Assembly (NCBI GenBank): GCA_020746875.1
Contig: JAGTJL010000011.1
Coordinates: forward strand, 1,736,001 to 1,800,000
Source: Rhexocercosporidium sp. MPI-PUGE-AT-0058
Lineage: Eukaryota; Ascomycota; Leotiomycetes; Helotiales
Direction of reading: 5' to 3'
DNA length: 64,000 bases
Of the stretch, positions 58,021 to 64,000 are shown one piece after another. The position numbers and the translations under genes are program-made. The notes beneath the pieces are model-generated. The model did no database searches. It was given only the letters and a program-made list of their open reading frames with translations, and was not told the origin of the DNA. How positions within the stretch are numbered: the stretch's first letter is position 1; each line of letters opens with the position of its first letter.

Positions 58021-59916
58021 CTTGACCGCCACAGAGTCTTCGACTCCTCCGAATAATCTTTGGAATTGGCGACTGAGGCGAGAGGACAGGCTGTGCGAGG
58101 CTGTGGTTTCTCACTGCAAGATCCCGAGTCCGATGAGGGGACGAAAAGATATGAAGCTTGGGGGAGTTGCCTTCTTTTATCTAAAGGGGAAAGCAACATC
58201 CATGTGCCATACCCCATCTTTTGATAGACTCGGCCAGGGTAGCTCCCCCTGCTCATGGCCGAGATAACCCACTTGACAGCCAATCCCAGACCTGATGGAA
58301 AGCCAGGATATGCCACCCCGGACCTACTGGACTGAAAAACATGGAGGACCCGCAAGCAAAGCTGGACAGCTCAGCCCTTTCGTTAGCTGTTGTGGCGTGT
58401 GGTGTTGTGTGGAGAAGTCACGACGGAATGTTGGAAATAGTTCTTCCGCAAATCAGATAGCGAGAATGAGAATGCGATTGAGAGGCGCAAACGGCGGCGC
58501 CCCCCAAGACTCGAATTATGCACCAATCCCAAGCTTGGCGACGAAGATTTGATATTCTGGAGCATCTGGAGAACCCCCAGGACCCCGATTTCCAGACAGT
58601 TGTTGGTTCCACTTGTCCGCGAAATGAGCCAGATGTGATCTAGAGCACCGACATGGCATTTTCCACGGAATAATCTGGTCGACATTCCTACAGCGCCTAC
58701 CTTTTCCACGTTGTATCGACAACCTTAATGCTTCGATAGCTAAATATCACTTCTCTGACCTTGGCATGTGAGCTTGTTTCCCATGTGGCTTTCTTGGATT
58801 GCTTGGAGACTGGGAATCAACAGGTAGAATAACCGAGTCCAACCCTGAACCCCAGAGTCAAAAGCTTCTGCACTCTTGGTGCCGAGAAACAATGAGAGCC
58901 TCAACCTAGAAGAGACCACCTGATCAACAATTGAGAAACTCAACCTCACATGTGTATCGACATGAAAAACGGGTATCCCGGTCAATTGTCTCCTTAATTT
59001 GTGATGAGCGCGTGTGGAGCCCCAGACTTCATCTGTCGCTTCCCTGCACGCTACCAGGTCATGGCGTGTTCGGATTTGAGTAATCTAATTACGACCAAAG
59101 GAAGTTCAAGACATGACGGGGCTGACAGGGGAAGTGGAACTCGGATGTGATCTCCTTTCAATTGGAAAAAACTGCCTTTTCGCTTCATTCACTTGTTCTG
59201 TATTATCGAGAGCTCGGGTTATCAGATATCCCGTTTCTTTGGATCTTCTTGGGGTCCCGGAAGAGGGAGCCGAGCACGATCAAACAAACGATGATGGCTT
59301 CAAGAGTGCAGGCGGTAACTCATCTTGAACTCGATGTAGAAGTGAGGAGAGTGTTTTAATTATTTGGAACATACCACAGTCTGCAAGTTCCCTCCACTGA
59401 ATCCGTTGATCTTCCTAGTACCGTCGCAGGCCTGTGATTCCTGTCCCTTGCACTGGTTGAACTTGGTCAGGTAACAATTGTCGAGATCCTGTGTAATAGT
59501 AACATCTGTCTCTTCGGTTCCGTACCCGCTGTCATGGCCGAAGGCCCCAGCATCTTCGTCAACGTCGTCCTGGTTACCTTTATGGGTAATGGAAAAGTGG
59601 GCGGTTTTGCGCGAAAGGCTCGAAAGCCTGGATTGGGAAAATTGGCTTCAGCTGCCGAGGCTGCTCCGGTACAGAACAAAAGATAGAGAAGAGAGTTGAG
59701 AAAGAGGTAGCAGCAGCAGCTTTTCAAAAGAGCATGTTTTAACTGAGCCGTATTTGATTAAGCGTTTAATATATGTCATGTGATAGTGTGGCGTTCTTTT
59801 GGAAGCTTCCAAGCACGTGGAAGGACCCCACAAATCAGATTTAATAAATAGCTGCGCTTCCAATACTCTTTGCTCCCTTTCTACTCAGACTTTCCGATTT
59901 AACATTCTGCTTTTAA
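58021..59916. other. Intergenic region
   Basis: 1.9 kb. The transporter promoter lies at its left end. Around 59360–59730 the minus strand has a hydrophobic leader-like frame followed by a Cys-containing frame, but no ATG starts it, so I do not call a gene. Confidence 0.45.
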
Positions 59917-60361
59917 ATGACAGAAATGGATTCTAACCCACTTCGAGTTATTATCCGGGTTCGTGTTATGGATATTCCATCGGAACGAAATGCGCGAGTT
60001 CGTTGTCTTGGGAACAGCTTTTGTCATCAGATCCTCGGTCGACAGATGAACCACGATTTAAAAGCTGAATGTCATGATGCTGAACATTGTCTTCCCAATT
60101 TTGACTCTGAGCATGATGTGAGAGCATGGTTCCTCTACGATTTCAATGTCACAGGCCCATTCGATAAAGCAGAGGTAATGAAGATTCCACACAAGGTTTA
60201 TCTTGCTACGAGACAATCAGATTCTTGGTAAGTTAAAGAAAGACATTAAATAGACTATTAATCTAATTCATAACAGGATATTTACTTCACGGGATACGTG
60301 GGTTGAAAACGCGAAGAAGTATTGTGCAACGTATACTTGGGGAGGCAGTTATACAACTTAG
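59917..60361 (+). CDS. Hypothetical protein, two exons, 131 aa
   Basis: Exon 1 59917–60227 and exon 2 60277–60361 join in phase through a 49-bp GT–AG intron (TCTTG, then GTAAGT; acceptor ATAACAG). The product starts MTEMDSNPLRVIIRVRV, contains FDSEHDVRAWFLYDFNVTGPFDKAEV and ends CATYTWGGSYTT. Charged and soluble, with no signal peptide. I do not recognise a domain with certainty. It resembles small proteins that occur in many copies in some fungi, but I cannot name the family. Confidence 0.55.
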
Positions 60362-61085
60362 TGGAATTAGGGACAAGATTGAAAGTTGATTCATTCTACT
60401 CAGAAGGTACAAGCGAGGAGTCTATCATCCTTCTTGAGTTTATGGTGTTTCTGGAGGCGTTTCTCCCCTGCACTCGGGACATTCTTGACTATCATCGTCA
60501 TCTTGCCAATCATGAGCCCGGCCACGCCCATTAGCATCGTAGGTCTGCCCACTATCTCGGGCAGTCTGGCATTGTGCTATATGATGAACTCTTGCCCGTT
60601 CCTCCTCTCTCTCTTCATGTTTTTCAGCACATGAATACTCCACGTAACTATCGTCACACATCTAATGTAAGTTAGTTTGAGATATTGATATAATGATATT
60701 GAGCTTTCCTTATATTGGTATAATTCAACTATGAAGCGAGAGAACGCAGGGATATCAACGGCTTGCTGCAAGCAAAGCCTAAGACTCTGTTGGGATTTGA
60801 ATAAATTAGAGCTTGATAGAGATGATTACAGACAGAGGCCTTCCTGAAAAGGATTTGAATAGGTCAAGGAAATGTTCGACATGATGACTGCTGAAATGGA
60901 CTTCAAAGGCATAATTTACTTGAAGAAATAAGTATCACTGCTACCAAGGAGGCCAAAAATCCCGTCTCAAATTTTCGAACGTGGCTCAAATCACCACTCA
61001 TGCTTGCCTGCATAAGCCCAGCAGCAACTCACTTAGGCCATGTATTCAAATGTGACGCCGCTTCCTTCGTTTCGACAGTATAGAC
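60362..61085. other. Intergenic region
   Basis: 720 bp with no gene recognised. It leads into the AT-rich repeat block. Confidence 0.5.
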
Positions 61086-61340
61086 CAGCGTAAAAAATGA
61101 TTAGATTAGATTAGATTAATAGCTATTAATCTAAATCTAATTAAGTAAAATTTGAATCAATTAAATTCTAATTTAATCTAATTAATTAAGAATTAATTGA
61201 TTAATTTGATTAATAAAAGAGCCGCATCTTAATTAGGTTTAGATTTTTGAAACTAAACTAAAAATAGTTAATATATATTAAGAATATATTTAGTTAAAGC
61301 TTTAGAAGCTCGGTTAATTTAGATTAAGCGAGGATTTGTA
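61086..61340. mobile_element. Diverged relative of the hAT-like element (one end)
   Basis: From CAGCGTAAAAAATG onward the sequence tracks the inverted right end of the element at 38730–39465. Shared features in the same order are a GATTTGATT/GATTAGATT run, ATTAATAGCTATTAATC (ATTAATGGCTATTAATC in the other copy), AAGAGCCGCATC-TAATT, a TAGATTTT-AAACTAA stretch, and CTCGGTTAAT-TAGA. The similarity fades after about 61340. The other end and a target duplication are not identifiable. Confidence 0.65.
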
Positions 61341-62840
61341 ACGACGCAAGAGCCTTAGACGTAAAGATAGACTTAATACTTAGAATACAAAAACTACAGA
61401 GCTATTTATAAAAAGGAGCCATATATATAAGGAGTCGGAGGGGAGTTGGACCTGTTCCGGACCCCTGATCTAGCCGAAGCATACCTGTCGTTACAGGATT
61501 AATCTTAAACTTATTTATATTATATATAATAGATAATTAAGAAGCTAATTAATAAGAGACAATAAGTTAGTAAGTTTATAAATAGACTAGTAATAGTAAT
61601 TTCTATTTTAAAATTAAAATTTGTAATATTTTATTAATAAAATACGTATTTAAAAGTAAATATTTCTTATTTATTATGTAATTCCGAATACCTTTTAAAG
61701 AAATTATTAATTATAAGACTAATTGTAATAAGTAATATATTAGTAAGATTCAATATAAATTAATAATATTAAAATTTATTCTAAGATTAAAAATTAGACA
61801 TCTGCAAAAAATCCTGCGGCAGACGTCGGACGCAGGCGCCAAAGGCGCCTTTTTGGCGCTTTCGGTGCTTTTGGAGCCAAAGTTACATGTCGAAAATTTT
61901 AGGGATAGTTTCTCACTATAGTAAATTAATAGCGCGCCGAAAGCGCCAAAATAGACTAGCGTATTATAATCCCACTTTTCAAAGTAGGGCTTTATTATTT
62001 TATTTTATTTAATATATTAATAAGGTTTATAAAAGTATTAGTAATATTAATAATATACTAATAATATTAATAATATAATAATAATAAATATGCCTCTTAT
62101 AACGCCCGATTAAGGCTAGGGCCGGCTAGCGTGCGCATATAATTTACCCGAAACAAACGATTTTCTTATTATAATTTTTTTAGCGTGGATATTCATAGCG
62201 TAAGAGCTTTAGCGAGACTAGTTTTTAGGACGTGCCCGACGAAATATAAGCGAAACTTAAAATTAACGCTAATCTAACCGGATTCGGTTAGTTAAAAAAC
62301 GCTAAGATATATTCTTTTTAAAATTATAATAGATATTAAAGTATATATAGATTTTAAGATGCTTTAAGTCAAAGTACTTATAATTTTTTTCGGCATACCG
62401 GTTTTTTCGGCACGCGGGATGGACGTTAGTCGGGTTCTGTGGCCACTTCTAAACACTCTAAGTTAGCGCTGTGGCTCTTCTGGGACGCAAGTTTATCGAG
62501 AGCCACCCGGCCGATTGATACCTCCAACAGGAATGATCACCGGTCTCGGCTAGTGCTGAAATTGTTGGAAGTCACGTCTCCAGCACAACAATCGTAGCAA
62601 ACCAAGAATCGTACACAGGACTTAATTAGGGCAAATAAAGTATATTGTCAACTGTACAGAACAAAGAACGAGGGTCTCTACCCCGCTTATAAGGTCTACA
62701 GATATGACGTACGTAGAACGAGTGCAAAAACAGCCCCACATAAGTATCGCGGGGCCATCAGCTCCCCACTTTTCCTATCCAGCGGTCTCCTTTCTCATAT
62801 TGCATAGGCATCCCAATTTCCGCAGAAAGACGAATTCAAC
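61341..62840. other. AT-rich decayed repeat block and promoter side of the ankyrin gene
   Basis: To about 62420 the DNA is mostly A/T with TTAATA/AATATTA words and no open frame, consistent with RIP-degraded repeats. A GC-rich palindromic segment interrupts it at 61834–61951. From about 62430 the composition is normal again and leads to the ankyrin gene. Confidence 0.55.
61834..61951. repeat. GGCGCC palindrome plus 15-bp inverted repeat
   Basis: AGGCGCC-AAA-GGCGCCT (61834–61850) is a perfect palindrome with a 3-base loop. Directly after it, TTTTGGCGCTTTCGG (61851–61865) is repeated in perfect inverted form as CCGAAAGCGCCAAAA (61937–61951), 71 bp further. The structure stands out against an AT-rich surround and may be the end of a separate small element. 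Confidence 0.75.
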
Positions 62841-64000
62841 ATGGATCCGAGTCCATATGCTCCCAAAGAAGGAGACTCCTAAGCTCAGCTGCAATATAAA
62901 CTGGTCACATTGCTGATGACCGGTTTCGGGGAGCATGATCTCAAAGAGCTCCTCAACAAAATCGAGGACATCAATGTCCTTTACCCGCACGAGTCAATGC
63001 TATCGAAATTCTCGCAAAATGTCCGGATCAGTGTGCTTTACCAAGCCGCTTCTTGTAAAGATAATCTAATCCCCCTCATCCTATCATACGGAGCGGATAT
63101 CCACTTACACAATGAAAGCGGCGAGACGGCGCTCCATGGTGCTGTTTCAGGAGAAAATAGAGACATTGTTCGGGACCTGCTCGACAATGGCGCAGATATC
63201 AATGGCATTATTACACCTACCGTCTCTTATGAAATAAATCGCGGACCTGGGAACCAAGGAGCATACGACAACTTACAAATTGGATATACAGCGTTGCACC
63301 AAGCCGCTTTCCTTGGAAGCGAGAATATGACTCGGTTGTTGCTCGAAAGAGGAGCCGATTTCAACATTAAAGACAAAACTGACAGGACACCTCTCGATGT
63401 TGCATGTGACAAGCAGCATTAAGGGCCATTTTGGGCGCTCACGGAGTTCGGTGCAGGCTATGCAACTACTTTGGATCCTGGTAACCTACCGGAATGGGTT
63501 TTCACTTCCGGCGCCCTGATTCGGGAACCGGAGAAGCTTATCTCTACGCTTGAAATTATGATCTTGAAAAATTCTGCGTTGAGCGAGCACAAAGACCCTG
63601 GATACTGTGTTGATTGTGAAAAATTGAGAAAGGAAAATATCGAGGCCTTTCAGCAAAAGAATGACAACGTTGCTCGATGGAGAGGGAATAGGTCATTTAA
63701 TACACCCTTCTTGAAACGCTGCCTTCTCTGCCGTTCTGTCATTGCTACCCTAGGACAGTCTGTGAGTTTTAACTGCATAGAGACACCTACTCCGTCTCAA
63801 TCTAACCTGACTAGGATAATGATTCTATACTTGCTAATTTATCGAACTTGCAACTGAAAAGAGAAGAGAACACAAATGATTTCGCGACTCTTGAGCCCGT
63901 GGTCACAACGTATGAAAACATTTCTGGCCGGCAGGGAGTGGTATGGCAGCCAACCATCACGGAAGAACTACTCTCACTCCTTGACCACATTGAGCAATGG
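62841..64000 (+). pseudogene. Ankyrin-repeat protein gene with two premature TAA codons, continues past the window
   Basis: Reading from the ATG at 62841 gives MDPSPYAPKEGDS, a TAA at 62880–62882, then an open frame with helical sequence and ankyrin repeats: SGETALHGAVSGENRDIVRDLLDNGADIN, IGYTALHQAAFLGSENMTRLLLERGADFNIKD and TDRTPLDVACDKQH. A second TAA (63420–63422) follows. The same frame then runs on: ALTEFGAG, LPEWVFTSGALIREPEKL and a Cys-containing YCVDCEKL to RCLLCRSV. A GT–AG intron (63763–63816 region) joins it to DNDSILANLSNLQL, open to the window end. Both stops can come from CAA to TAA. Ankyrin repeats bind other proteins; the role of the C-terminal part is unknown. Alternative introns removing both stops cannot be excluded but none is obvious. 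Confidence 0.65.

Noticed and set aside
59360..59727. Possible minus-strand small secreted protein: hydrophobic leader, then DNCYLTKFNQCKGQESQACDG
   Set aside because: No ATG starts the leader frame, and joining it to the Cys-containing part requires an assumed 89-bp intron. Kept only as a note.
1..64000. CRISPR arrays, bacterial operons, Shine–Dalgarno sites, prophage
   Set aside because: None present; the sequence is clearly eukaryotic (spliceosomal introns, zinc-cluster factor, intron-containing tRNA).

Overview
The window is nuclear DNA from a filamentous ascomycete (Pezizomycotina). The signs are short GT–AG introns (about 45–90 bp), a first intron of about 215 bp in a ribosomal protein gene, a Zn2Cys6 regulator, an RNA-silencing RNA-dependent RNA polymerase, an AIM11-type mitochondrial protein, and patches of very AT-rich DNA whose genes carry nonsense codons of the C:G-to-T:A kind typical of repeat-induced point mutation (RIP). 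A Leotiomycetes-like fungus is possible, but that is a weak guess.

Layout. 0.5–1.4 kb (-): methyltransferase relic with two in-frame TAG codons. 2.1–3.2 kb (+): ribosomal protein eS4. 5.7–7.8 kb (+): mitochondrial D-lactate dehydrogenase. 9.5–15.5 kb: a small putative metabolic cluster with a CocE/NonD (S15-type) hydrolase, a PhyH-type Fe(II)/2OG dioxygenase and a convergent Zn2Cys6 regulator; palindromic CGG/CCG motifs lie upstream of both enzymes. 15.8–16.8 kb: AT-rich block with a 135-bp MITE-like element. 17.1–18.8 kb (-): frame-broken member of an uncharacterised fungal family. 20.5–25.1 kb (+): a complete RNA-dependent RNA polymerase. 26.6–31.6 kb: a short-chain dehydrogenase, a possible small secreted peptide, a 2OG-Fe(II) oxygenase (-) and a divergent Thr/Ser-rich secreted protein. 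34–37 kb (-): a hypothetical protein and a Cys-rich single-pass membrane protein.

38.2–40.1 kb holds the most striking locus. A thioesterase-like gene is split by a 736-bp AT-rich element with CAGTGTGA ends and a perfect 8-bp target duplication, as in hAT elements. The host gene carries seven nonsense codons, six of them within 200 bp of the insertion, and a frameshift. 40.5–41.0 kb: Ala/Glu-coding repeat modules. 42.2 kb (-): intron-containing tRNA-Arg(UCU). 44.9–45.8 kb (-): NmrA/isoflavone-reductase-like enzyme. 49.2–49.8 kb (-): AIM11. 50.5–51.3 kb (-): glutathione S-transferase relic with two stops. 51.7–53.7 kb (-): HHxxxDG acyltransferase. 56.0–58.0 kb (-): MFS sugar transporter. 59.9–60.4 kb (+): small two-exon hypothetical gene. 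61.1–62.4 kb: AT-rich repeat block with a diverged relative of the hAT-like element and a GGCGCC palindrome. 62.8–64.0 kb (+): ankyrin-repeat gene with two premature TAA codons, running off the window.

Taken together, intact housekeeping and silencing genes sit between AT-rich repeat islands, and genes next to two of those islands have been inactivated by the mutation type that repeat-directed defence produces.
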